Shown in pieces: positions 23,531 to 35,429 of a DNA stretch of 64,000 nucleotides. The position numbers were made by a program, and so were the translations under genes. The notes under the pieces were generated by a model, which saw only the letters and a list, made by a program, of their open reading frames with translations, ran no database searches and was not told where the DNA came from. This DNA comes from Apis mellifera (Eukaryota; Arthropoda; Insecta; Hymenoptera; Apidae), in assembly GCF_003254395.2 (NCBI RefSeq), contig NC_037645.1, positions 682,001 through 746,000 on the forward strand, read 5' to 3'. Numbering within the stretch: the first letter of the stretch is position 1; every line of letters starts with the position of its first letter.

Positions 23531-26148
23531 TTTAATTTCTTTTTTCCCATTTGAAGGATATTAATTAAATGAAGAATCTCTATTTTTATATCAATCGGAT
23601 CAAGATTGTCAAAATAGATATTGACTTTCCTTTCCTCTTACATTCGTTGGAAACAACGATGAGGTAGATAATTTGTTTGCAAATATTTCCACAAGAATAG
23701 ATTCCTCGTTTCTATATTTTATCCAAAGTAATTACTCGCCCTTTATCAGATTTCATCACGGCTCGCCGAACGGAATCATTTTAAAGTTTCTCCAAGATTT
23801 GCAATCTCGATTCCCACGCTCTCCCGCTCTTCAAAACTCGCGCGAGTTTCAAGAATACACAAAGTCGGCGATCGAACGTATCCAGACTTTCCTCGTTCTA
23901 TCTCGAATTGGTCCGGCGCAAGATGTCGAGGATCGATTGGGTTTGAGACGACACATTGGGTTTCGCTTCAATTTTTCGCTTTCTTTCCATCAACTCGTAT
24001 TAAACGTTTATCCAAAAAACGTTTCCAAGATAAATTTCAAACTCTTGTTCGATTTAATCATCGAAGAGAAGATTGGTTAAATGATTTATATTCTCCGTGT
24101 TCTAAAATCTAATCAATCGTTTCGTCAGCTTTTTTTTTTTAACTTTCTCGTGTCCTCCTTTCGATCACAGTTTATATCTCTGGAAGGGGAGGGGGGATAG
24201 GAAACTTATTTCCGTGGAACGGAGTCATTGCAAAAGTTTTCTAAATTTTTCCAAAGGATTGAAATTGTTTTTTGGATGAATTATTATAGTTTGAGCGAGT
24301 TGGAAAATTTCGAGGTTTACGATAGGATCCTTTCCTTTTCGGAAAGCGTAATTTTAAAAAATGAATTCCAGATAATATTATGTATTATTAAATCTCTTCT
24401 AACATTAAACGTGTTCCACAAAATGTTATAATAATTTACATAAGATGAATTGTTTACAACAGGAGTAGTAAAACATTGTTATTCACTTCTCTTATATTTT
24501 TCTTTCACTATTCTTGTTGGGTAATATCATTACATTATTACATCCTTCCTTTTTACCAAGAATTCGAAACGAATTCACTCGCAAATTTTTTTGTTAATAA
24601 AATAAAATCGAATTAATTTTTTCCTTTCTGTTTCTGTTTCTCTTAATTCTTGACAAAAGTCGAGAACGATGAAACTTTCTATAAAGGTATTTGGCTGGTA
24701 TTTGATTAACGACCGCCTCTAATTACTTTAACGATATTTGTTTCATGCTCGACACTTGTAGCCAACTATTCAACTCGTTTCAACTAAAATTGTTAGCTAA
24801 TGAGTTCCGTTAATACGGTGGTCGGGGATATGTACGATGATGGAAATAAAAAGAGACGTATTATTCCTTCGTTTTTCATAATTAAATAAAATTTAAAACT
24901 TTCAATTATATAAAATAAACGATGCACGCTGGAGGGGGAAGGAAATATTATTTGAATCGTGGCCACAAATTTATTCCACTTGCCCGACTATACACACTAC
25001 GTTGTTACCCTATTTTCTGATTATAGCAATGGCTGTCTTACTCTACTTATATGCTCGCCTCGCTTTACATATCCGAACACGATCGTCTTATTCTACTTAT
25101 CATGAGAATGACATTTTATTTTATTCCATTTGTTGTATCTGCATATTTTTCTATAATATGTAACATAGATACGTAGATTCTATCTCTTCTGATTGTAATA
25201 GTAGAAACAAAATAATCTACATTTTCTTCTTACAAATTCTACTTTTTTAAAAATTCAACATCTCTTTTTCAAATCTTCTATCCATTTTAATATCACAAAT
25301 ATTACATTATAATTATAATTGCTTTTAAACAAATTTTTTGACGCGTATATTTTTATAATCTTCGATCGAAAATGTTATTCCAACAGTTAGTTAACATTTG
25401 TCCCTTTTTATAAGTCAGCCGTTTTTTTTTAATTGAACGCAACGCGGATTATCGGATAGATTATCGGTATTATTCGGTTAAAGGTTTAAAAGGTTTATTT
25501 TCTCCCGAGGGAAATATTTTATTAACGTTCTGGACGAGAAAGCTTCGTAGAAAAGATGAGCGGTATTTCTTGAGGAAACAGCCGGGTGTGTAGGTGTTTT
25601 AAACAGTTTTTCCATCGCGTTAAAGCTCCCCCACGAATCCCTGCCCGGTCCATTATGGAAATTCATTAAATCCCGGCCGTTCGAATTCGTCGGTATCCCC
25701 GAAATGTAAATTTCCAACCTACCAATTCCGTAATTACTTTCGCATAATGCGCATTTATATGTATTGCGCGCGTTTCCACGGGCGTTAAATGTTTCCCGCT
25801 CAATAAATATGTATAATTTTTTTTCTCTCTCGCATACTTTGAACGCAAACGAAGTAAGCACAGACTCGCGTTATCGTCGTCCCCTAGTTTTGCATCGATC
25901 GATCTCTCGTTTTCGATCAGGAGAAAAGGAAAAAAATATTCAATAACATTTTTCAGATACTCTTTTCCACGTGTATATATATATAGTCAAACAAGATGTT
26001 GCATCTAAATCACGCGTTTACACGGTGTAAAATGATTATTGGTATAACGATATGGTAATTCACGCGCAGCTGTAATTTAATTAATGCTCCCTGTAGTATA
26101 CCTGCAGGGAGGGGGAGAACATTACCAATTTCGATGCATTACTTCCCC

Positions 26149-26172
26149 TCTCTCTCTCTCTCTCTCTCTCTC
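26149..26172. repeat. (CT)n microsatellite
   Basis: About twelve CT units, part of the recurrent CT/GA theme of this locus. Confidence 0.94.
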
Positions 26173-26860
26173 CCCCTTGATATTGGCGAAATTAATTGTT
26201 AAAAGTGCGATGGCCGCTCGTACCAGTTATTATTTTGCATACAAAACACCGACAATTGACATAATGCGAATCGATGAAAGATGAACTCTCGTTTGCATGC
26301 AATCCTCCCCTCCTCTTTTCGTTTTACACGAGTACATATAATATTATATCACCTCCCCTCCTCCTTAAAGCGAAATCGAAGTTTATCTTGCGATACACAT
26401 ACATGTATATATGTATGTATATGTACGATATCGATATATCGAAGTGGAACTTTTCGAAACGAAAGGACAACTTCTCAGTAAACTTGTCTGGAAGAGGGAT
26501 TGGATCAGAAATTACACACCCTTGGTTAAAAGTCGTCCCACCCCTTCCCTTCGTTAACGACGCTTTTCTCATTCTCGACAAGTTTTCCATTTCGAAACAG
26601 GAAATGAATAAACGGAGGAAGGATAAATACGGAGGAAATTATTATTACCAAGATGTGTGTGTATATATATTCGATGATCGATCCTCTTTTCTTCGACAAA
26701 ACCCCGATGCTGGAAGCATCGGTTCGCATAAAGCAGTTCGATAACCACTTCATCAGCGGCGAATTAATCGTGCACGCGTTGCTTTCAATGTCTCATTAGT
26801 TACATTATCGCGATGCGCAAACGCTGGAACGGCTTTCTCCGTGATGAATGATTGAAATCA

Positions 26861-26883
26861 GGGTTGGGAGGGGAGGGAGGGGG
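26861..26883 (+). other. G-quadruplex-capable run
   Basis: GGG TT GGG A GGGG A GGG A GGGGG on the + strand: five G runs with one- or two-base loops inside the large intron. Confidence 0.65.
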
Positions 26884-27229
26884 TAGATATTAAGCATGAA
26901 AAGAGAGGCGACCTCTCGCCATCGGGATATCGTTGTGCTTAGAGACGATAATTAGGTGAAAACATCCACGCACGCATACACCCCCCTCCTGGATCGGATT
27001 ATCGATTGTACACGGTCGCACGTAAATCGTGCGCGCGACTATCTGGAACGCGTAAGGGACCGGTTACAATATGTGGCCCATGTCGCGTTACACACCGCGA
27101 TTATTATGCGACACACCTGTACACGTGAAGTTTATTTAACGGGAGAACCGGCTTCAATCTGTTTGCTTCAATCTTTTAATATCGTAAATATGATTTAATC
27201 ACGGCATGGGTTCTTTTTTTTCTTTCTTG

Positions 27230-28200
27230 TGTTCTTTAATGTTAAATACTCTTGAAAGTGATATCAAGAAAAGAATTTTTAAACAAATATATGTACATAT
27301 ACGACAATAAAACAATAATTTTTGTATTATTATTGGAGGTGAATTATTTGAACAAATATCATAAGAATTCTTAGAATTTGGTAATTAAATCGATTCGTGC
27401 AATTTTTAAATGTCACATATTAGATTGCATATAGGATAATAAAACAGTAATTTTTGTATTATTGGAGGGCGTGAATTATTTGAACAAATATCACAAGAAT
27501 CCTTAGAATTTAACAATTAAATTCGTGCAATTTTTATATGTCATATATTAGATTGCACATATTTTATTTTTCGAATTAATGATATTCTTGAAAGCAATAT
27601 TGTAAACAAGAAAATTTTTAACAAATATATATATATATGTACATATAGGATAATAAAACAGTAATTTTTATATTATTATTGGAGGTGAATTATTTGAATA
27701 AATATAAAAATCCTTAGAATTTGGTAATTAAATCGATTCGTACAATTTTTATACGTCACATATTAGATACTCTTGAAAGCGATATTGTAAGCAAAAAAAT
27801 TTTTAACGATTTTTAAACAAATATATGTATATGTACATATAGGATAATAAAACAATAATTTTTATATTATTATTAGAGAGAAGAGAATTATTTGAATAAA
27901 TATCACAAGAATCCTTAGAATTTAACAATTAAATTCGTGCAATTTTTATATGTCACATATTAGATTGCATATATTTTATTTTTCGAAACCGATATTGTAA
28001 ACAAGAAAATTTTTAATGATTCTTAAACAAATATATGTACATATAGGATAATAAAACAGTAATTTTTGTATTATTATTGCAGGTGAATTATTTGAACAAA
28101 TATCAAGAATCCTTAGAATTTAACAATTAAATTCGTGCAATTTTTATACGTCACATATTAGATTGCATATATTTTATTTTTCGAAACCGATATTACCGAT
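27230..28200. repeat. Tandem array, about five units of 130-215 bp, near the intron acceptor
   Basis: The anchor ataaaacagtaatttttgta (or a variant) recurs with its aaaac at about 27308, 27440, 27655, 27848 and 28053. Each unit carries ttattattggaggtgaatta, tttgaacaaatatcacaaga, atccttagaatttaacaatt, aaattcgtgcaatttttata and gtcacatattagattgcata. Unit length varies because the segment with caagaaaatttttaacaaat and tatatgtacatatagga is present or absent. The array ends about 410 bp before the 28614 exon. Confidence 0.92.
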
Positions 28201-28613
28201 ATTGGCTCACGCGGGCGGTGCAGTGTTCGTAATTCATTGTTTCAAATGTAATAAATCGGTTTGAATTACATTTACAATAACGCGATTTCGCGAAAGCATC
28301 ATGCATCGACAAACGTTTGCCGCTGAACGAGATATATCGCGAGAATACCTATCTATCCGTTTAAATTATTTTTATCCCGTTTATTTTCAATCGAAACGTG
28401 TACGTATATATCCTGTAAGCGGTGGTTTATCCAATTTTCACGTAAAAAACGTCATATATTTTATTTATTAAGTGTATGTGAATTTTTCAATGATATTATA
28501 TTATACATCGCGGATTAATATAATCTTGGATACTCGGTTATCGATGTAAGGAGTTAATGCGATATAAAGAATCGTTTTCTATATATTTTTCTAATTTTTA
28601 TTCTTACTTTCAG

Positions 28614-28735
28614 GGTGTTCAAGATGAGGCTTATCAGAGATACGAGCTTGTTCCACGAAAATGTCGTCTTCGAGGGATCGAACGGCCGACAAATTGCTTT
28701 CGACCCGATGCATGCCTACAGCGGAACCTTGGAGG
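28614..28735 (+). CDS. ADAM10: ADAM10/Kuzbanian-family metalloprotease, next prodomain exon
   Basis: This 122 bp exon is preceded by ttattcttactttcag and followed by a consensus donor GTAAGT. It enters in phase 2, completing the Arg codon left by the 14155 donor, and leaves in phase 1. Joined to the previous exon it reads HALDR then VFKMRLIRDTSLFHENVVFE, then GSNGRQIAFDPMHAYSGTLEG. ADAM10 prodomains have the matching run R-x-F-x-L-R-x-x-R-D-T-S-L-F, an acidic stretch, and then D-x-x-H-x-Y-T-G-x-x-x-G, ungapped at the exon junction. The match to ADAM10 is clearly better than to ADAM17, which lacks RDTSLF. The remaining prodomain (up to the second convertase site) and the HExxH catalytic domain are not found in this window, so they should lie beyond 64000. 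Confidence 0.88.
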
Positions 28736-31700
28736 GTAAGTGAGCAATCATTGCAATTTTTTTATCCAGGCATTGATAGATGAAGAAGATGAATATTGGC
28801 ACTGTTTAACGTAACCTCTGTTCAATATATCAAAACAACTTGGAAGAAAGGAAAAATAACACAAGCTTTTTCTTACTTTTATAAAAGCAAAATTGTATCT
28901 ATCTTTCCATTTTCACAATTTTCATCGCAAAGTGATTTGTTGCAATTTAATTATTCATTTTACTTAACGTATTTTGATTCTACGAAACGCATTCGTCGTT
29001 CATTTTTCTTCCAGTTTCCTCCTCCAGTTTTCATACGTTTAAACGTAGAAAAAAAAACATATTACCAAGAAAGATACAGTATATATATAACCAAGAAGGT
29101 TCGAGGTTCGAACAGGACGCATCCAACGAGAAATTCACGCGCTAGCTCTAATGAAAGCACTTTGCGCTTATTTCTGAATCTTCGTCGGCAGGATAGAGGA
29201 AAAAAGGGGGCGAATTCCGGTTGGTCGGTGGTGAAAGAGCCACTAGACGATTCCATTTCTTTCTTGGCCAAGATCCCGCCAGTGAAATTAAAATGCAGAC
29301 GGGAATCGATTCGCCATAGTCTGGTTCGGATTCTTGTCCGGTTTCCGCTGTGAAATATCCTCGCGATATTAAGAACTATGTGTATACGTGTATAAAGGAT
29401 TGTGATGGCAAGTGATCGAATATGCATGGTTGTATTAAAATTACGGATCGAGAAATCTCGAAATTTCGTTCGTTCATCCAAGGAAAATATTGCACTGTAA
29501 ATTGAAAAGCAATTTTCTGTGTACCTTCTTCGACCGCGGGAAGATAAATAAATAGAAAATTTAATTTAAAAATGGCCGAATTTTTTTACGAAAGTTTATT
29601 TTAATTACGGGTATCGAATCTCGGAGTTGAAAATCGCGTTAAAAAGAAGAACGTTGCGTATGCAGAGTGGATTAAAAAATCACTTTCTCATTTTTTCGAT
29701 TGTACATCTTTTTAAATATTTTTTTTAAACAATGCAAATTTAATCAAAAAAATTTACTCTAGAATTAAAGAAATCTTAATAATTCGTTAAAACAATCGAC
29801 GATTTCTGGAATAAATTTCGGAAATATTCATAAGCTGCATAACTATTCATCGCGAACGCTCTAATTGTAAAATTCTATTTGTATTTACAATATTATTTAC
29901 ATATCATTATTTACATATAAATGTTCATCAAAATTTATCGATCGACATGCTATTCTCTCTCTCTCTCTCGGCAATCTCGCAACTTCTCATTTTCGATTAA
30001 CATAAAATCTTCGATCATAATCAACGATATTTTTTTTTTTTTCACATACACAACGAAGCGTCAGTTGTCGCGAACAGATGGCGAACGTAGCATCGAGATT
30101 CAAGTCACGTGGACGTTTCTCGCGCGTTTTATTCGATTACATGAATTTTAAAACCTCTTCCTTTCCCTAACCTCTCCACCCTCCTGCTGACGCATAACGA
30201 AAATTTCAATAACGCGTAAATATAATTACATTAACGCGTTACTCGTATCGCGATGTTCGAATAGCGCGCGCAATTTCTCTTTCTAACCTGAATCGAGACC
30301 ACGATAAATTCTTTGATAAATTCCCAACGAAATTCGCGGCCAATGAATTTCATCCGGCACGCGACGATTTATCCTTTTCTTCGACCTTTTCTTCCTTCCT
30401 TCCTTCCTTCCTTTCTCTCTTTCTTTTTCTCTTTTCTTTCTTTTTTTTTTTCACAGCCTATCGTTCGTTCCTCCTCCACCCTTGCAATTTCTCGTTTCGC
30501 GCCTCGGGCACTCTTTTCTCTCGCATCGTTCTTTGTTTATTCCATTCTCCTCGTATCTTTTTTCCCCCTCCCCTTCCCTCCTTTTTTATTTCAGTAGTAT
30601 CTCTCTTTGTTTGCTTCCATTCCGTGCTCTTTCTCCCCCCCCACCCACTCCCCGCTGGTCGGTAACGTCATCCCCTTCCTTTTGCGTTTGTTACCTCTCT
30701 CGTGTGGCAACGATACACCAAGCCAAGTGGGTTATTGGATGGTTTCCAATATGCCGGCTCGCTCGACCACTGCGGTACTTTATGCGCCCCCGTATCATTT
30801 CCACGCTTTTTTCCCCCCTTTTTTTTCTTTTTTTTCTTTTTTTTTTTACGAGGTGACATCGACGAGAGTGGCTCGTCGACAAGATTATATGAGAATATTT
30901 AAGGAATCTTCGAGAGTCGACGATGGATGGTTAATTCGAGAGTGAAGGGTAAAAATTTCAATTTATTTCGATAATTTAATGTAAAAAATAATAATAGGGA
31001 GTAATAGAATGGAGAAGGAGAAGGAGAAGGAAGGATCTCTGTGAACTTTTATGATTGAGAATCTTTATATTGGAAAGGGAGTATGTGGGATTTTAAACGT
31101 AATGAAAAATAGAGATAACGCAGAGTAACAATTGTGTGACGGGAATATCAGTCGTGGTATTATATATAACGTTAATTAAAAATTATTTATAAAAGAAACT
31201 TTCCAGAGATCTTTCTAGAATTCTCTGGATTAAAACTACTATTTTACCTAGTTTTTCTTCTTTTCAGAGACTAATTTATAATGAAATAACGCGAAATTAG
31301 CATTTTGTTCAACGGATCGCACAGATATTGGAAATACGAAAATAGGAGAAGCAATGACATAGGCGGTGTACTTGTCTTTGAATAAATTGATCCGCGTTCG
31401 ATTCTCGAGAGATGTGTATTCTCGTTTCTCACGAGTTTTACACGGTATCGCCCAATCGTTCGTTGGAAAAGCATCGAACCAAAAATTTTCTCGTGCAGAA
31501 ATTATCTCGATATTTTCCATTAAACAAAATAAATGGCTCGATTAATCGTAATGAAACGAAAAGTGTGATATGACAAAAAAAAAAACATATTTAAAAAGAA
31601 ACGATGATCGATAATTTGTAAAAAAATAGCGAACAAAAATAGGAATGTAAAAACAAACAAATAAATAATAATCTGCGGTCTCTTCGAAAATACACCAATT

Positions 31701-34641
31701 CTCGAAAATTAAAATTTAATAATACATATATATAGAATAAAGTAAAAAAAAAATTACAAACCGATCTGAAATATAAATCAAAATATAAGGTGTAAAAATA
31801 AATAAAGTGGAAGCCGGTTGATTCGATTTAGATTCCCGCAGTGGCGTGTAAACACGTGTATGGAAGTCAAACAGCGACTACGAACGGCTAATATGAGTGC
31901 TCAAAATTCAATGTAACAGTGTAAACCTGAGTAAACGAAGCATCGTGCTTTAACAGAGTCTAGCATAAAAGCAAGTACACACGGCGAAGGAGTAAATCGA
32001 GTTGAAAATCCGAAACTTTGTCCAAGTCCCTTCCCTTTCTGCTCTACCAGATCTGTTGGTTAGATATACGTTTCTTTTTTTTTTTATACACGTTTTATTT
32101 ATCTTCGATATTTTAACATCTTGTTTACAACTCGATATTTAACACCGTAGTCGGTCATTGTGCACACTTTGAGTTTATTAATTTTTTTTCTTTTTCTTTT
32201 TTCTCATACATCGTTCATCGCACGCGTGTTTAAATGTATTTTTAATCAACTTACGTCTCTTTCCGTACTTTTAATTAATTATTTAGTTCTCCAGCTGTTT
32301 GAACGTATATTTTAATTCAATTATATTAACGTGTTTGTTTTAAAAATTCACCCGTTGCATCAATTGTTATTAATATTATAAAAGAAGCCGCGGTTGATTC
32401 TCCTTTCTACGAATTAATCGATTTAATTCGTTGACCAACGTGTTAAGTAAAATATTGAATATCGAGTTGGAAATAATAAGGAAATCCGTTCTTTATCCGT
32501 TCTTTTTTTTTCTTTGATTTTCGATAAAAATAAAATTTAAAAATTTTACCGAACTGTGTAATTCGAATATTCGCGAATATAATATCGTATATTTTGACGG
32601 TGAAAACACCAAGATTTAAATTTTACAAGTCTTTTCTAAAAATATTTTCTTTTCTTTCCGAGAAATTAGAACGAAGGAAAAAATTATTTTGCAATTAATC
32701 GAGAATAAAATACACAAAATTCTTTCGATCGATCCTTTCATCCCCGATTCGAAGATTTGTAACAAGTCGAAATTTCCGCGTTAAAGTAACGATAGCTTAT
32801 TATTCGGGAATTTCATAGGAGATAAAATTGACTCGTGTAAAGGATATAAATATTCATGATCCGGCGAAATAAATTTATCTTCCTCAACTAGGAGCATGGA
32901 TGCCATGATTAAAAGTACATTGCAGCGGCGAAAGAAAAAGAAGAAAGAAAAAAAAAAATTGGACGATACATTTTTATAATTAAAACTTCAAAGTAGGCGG
33001 TAATTTCTGCTGGATTTTTATCCCAATATTTGAAATAATCACGTTCGAAAGAAATTTTCACCGGTTTTTACCTCTTCTTTTAAGGATATTAACGCGCCTA
33101 TATTTAAAGTGATACGAGTCGAATAGGAGATGAAAAACATTTCCCCTTAAAAATCAAGAAAATCCTCAAATGGAAGCTCCCTCTTTTCATCAAAATATCT
33201 CTGCGCTACGTTTCGTAAATTTTCGCCAAATTATCGTTGAAGCGAACGAAAGAAAATTTTATTTATTTTCAACAATCACTTTGACTCTGTATATCCATAT
33301 ATATATATAATTCGAAATTTATATTTACGTTACATTGACGAATAGAAACGTAAGCCGTGTTTCCTTTAACCTGTGTAATATATCGATTACCTGCCACTAA
33401 TTAACCATGTTGCACGCATTTGCCAATCAATCACCGAATTACAAGATCAACATATTTAATGCCCGTTTAATTATATTAATTACGCTAAAACGTGTTTTTC
33501 AAATTTCGAAATCATCGAGCCTGTATAGATGGATATTAATTTCGCGCTGGCTGCGTACAAACAAACTTGAATTACACGGTACATTTAACGTGTAACGCCA
33601 CGTCTTGTCACCATGATGATACGTATTAAACGTCGAATAATAATTAACGATAATTATTAAAATTCACATTTGTCGAATTAGAGACTGATCATGCATTGTT
33701 TCACAATGCCAAAGCTCAGCATGTAAGAAGCACATATACTTCGTACAAAGTGGAGAAATAATCCAAGTGATACATCTCGACGCAAGTTTCCCTGTAAATG
33801 GCTTAGAACGTTGCGTGACATATCCTCGCGTATGATGGAATAATTTTTGAAGCTAAATCATTTCGAGCGCTCACTTTTCCTTATTCTTTTTCATCGATCA
33901 TTATACTAAATTATCAATTTGACAATCTAATAATTCTACGAATAAATTAACAACGGAATAAATAATGGAAGACAAACATTATTCTTCTTTCCTAAAAAAA
34001 GAATCATAATGAAAGGAGGATAAGAAGGATGAAATCGAGTATCTCATATTGGTTGGCCGGCGTTGGAGCGTTAAACAAGCTATTTTGCAATCTCGTTCGC
34101 TGCTTTCCTCGACAGAGGGAGGGGCGGAGAGAATTTTAATCATCTAAGAGTCGTGGAAGAAGAAAGGGAAAGAAACGCGATGCTGGAGAAAGAAGAAGGG
34201 AGGCGGAGAGGGGCGAGGACGTCACTTACGAGGAATTGCAATTTTCTTTAAAGACTTGGAAAGAACGGGCCTCTCCCCCCTCCTGTCCCGGCCGCCAGGT
34301 GGCACCGGTGTCGGCCGAATTCTACCGCCGTTGTGCACATCTCCGCCCATCCCATCCCCGTCCAAAGCAATTTCCATCTACGAATGGTTTTCATCGACTG
34401 CCACCCGACTCTCGACCCCAAACCCTCTTGAAAGACTTCCGCTCGCCGGTCTGCCAACTTTCCTTTCTCTCTGTCGCCCCCTGCTCGATGGAAAAAATCG
34501 TCAATCGGCTCCAGCAACAACGATTTAAAACACGCAAGAGATAATATAATACAATGTTGATTAGAAACAATGTTTCTTTAATTATTCTCCATTCGTTCAA
34601 CAGTAAGAGTTCAACATCGATCAAGAATTTATTCCTCTCTC
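28736..34641 (+). other. First part of a very long downstream intron
   Basis: It starts at the GTAAGT donor after 28735. No following exon is recognised in the rest of the window, so the intron is at least 35 kb if no small exon was missed. This part has the longest stop-free frame in the window (28796-29353), which resembles no protein I know. It also has a (CT)n run near 29953-29970, a TTCC repeat at 30391-30412 and pyrimidine-rich stretches at 30380-30860. GC-richer patches at about 30640-30800 and 34030-34540 show overlapping frames but no product. Confidence 0.65.
30391..30412. repeat. (TTCC)n microsatellite
   Basis: About five tetranucleotide units inside a longer polypyrimidine tract at roughly 30375-30450. 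Confidence 0.9.
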
Positions 34642-34730
34642 TCTTCAATGTCTTTGTCTCTCTGGTAATTATAAATAGACGATTTCGACTAGACCAGATG
34701 ATTGAATCGTCGAGAGATATAGATAGTTTC
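34642..34730 (+). repeat. Left arm of a long inverted repeat
   Basis: These 89 bases, from tcttcaatgtctttgtctct to gatagtttc, match the reverse complement of 35337-35429. There are only two substitutions and one four-base indel. A short CT-rich tract abuts the outer side. Confidence 0.95.
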
Positions 34731-35336
34731 ATTCATCTTGTATGAATGATGTACCAATCATTTCGAATTACTTCGAATCTGAGTGCAGTGTGAGACACAC
34801 ACGTCACGAAAAAGACATTTGGAGAAAGCAAACGTTACAGTGGTAATACTTTCCTGTTCTCGGTCTTGATGAGGGGATGGTATCGGGAGACACCCTCTTA
34901 GAAACGACGCTTCTTAATTACATCGTACAAGCCACCAGGGGTGCTGGATTAGGTTTTCACACGGAATTCTGGGGTCGTGAATCCCAGGGAACGGTGTAGT
35001 CGGAACCATTTTGAGTTCTCCGGGATTAAAGGGGTGGTAAATTTATATTGCGCGCATTCCATGATTCTCCGCTTCCAAGATTTTTCTACACGTTATCACA
35101 TTGAATTATATATTGTATTATCCATGATCATTGTGATATACACTCGAATTATTAAGGAAAGAAAGTAAATAAATTCAGTTCTCGAGAGAGACAATCCCAA
35201 TTTCATCCCCTTTTTTTCCACCATGATATTATTAGTATTATCGATCGACTCGTTAAGATTGAAATAATTATGAAGAAAAAATACACCTGGTCTGCCTCGT
35301 CAAAGACTCGAATAATTGCACAGTTATCGGGGAAGG
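34731..35336. other. Spacer between the inverted-repeat arms
   Basis: 606 bases of ordinary AT-rich sequence. I see no gene, transposase fragment or repeat in it, and the arm homology does not continue into it. Confidence 0.6.
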
Positions 35337-35429
35337 GAAACTATCCGGCTATATCTCTCGACGATTTAATCATCTGGTCTAGTCGAAATCGTCCATTTAT
35401 AATTACCAGAGAGACAAAGACATTGAAGA
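35337..35429 (-). repeat. Right arm of the long inverted repeat
   Basis: The reverse complement of the left arm, with an extra four bases (gccg) near the inner end. It is followed directly by an (AG)n tract at about 35430-35448, the counterpart of the CT tract outside the left arm. The CT/GA tract may therefore be part of the duplicated unit. Confidence 0.95.

Larger units (their letters stand above)
14156..28613 (+). other. 14.5 kb intron between the two ADAM10-family prodomain exons
   Basis: It is bounded by GTTCGT at 14156 and a pyrimidine-rich acceptor (ttattcttactttcag) ending at 28613. It is phase 2 at both ends and interrupts an Arg codon. It contains G-quadruplex runs just after the donor, two defective copies of one Tc1/mariner-type element, the nad1 NUMT and a five-unit tandem array close to the acceptor. 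Outside those I see no gene. GC-richer patches at about 16440-16870, 17200-17530, 18140-18560, 21170-21640 and 25480-25900 have overlapping frames on several strands but no recognisable protein. The remainder is AT-rich with short microsatellites. Confidence 0.8.

Noticed and set aside
28796..29353. Longest open frame in the window (185 codons, +) just after the 28614 exon
   Set aside because: It has no ATG at the start used, no recognisable domain, and lies directly after a consensus splice donor in intron sequence. A frame of this size can arise by chance in 64 kb read in six frames.
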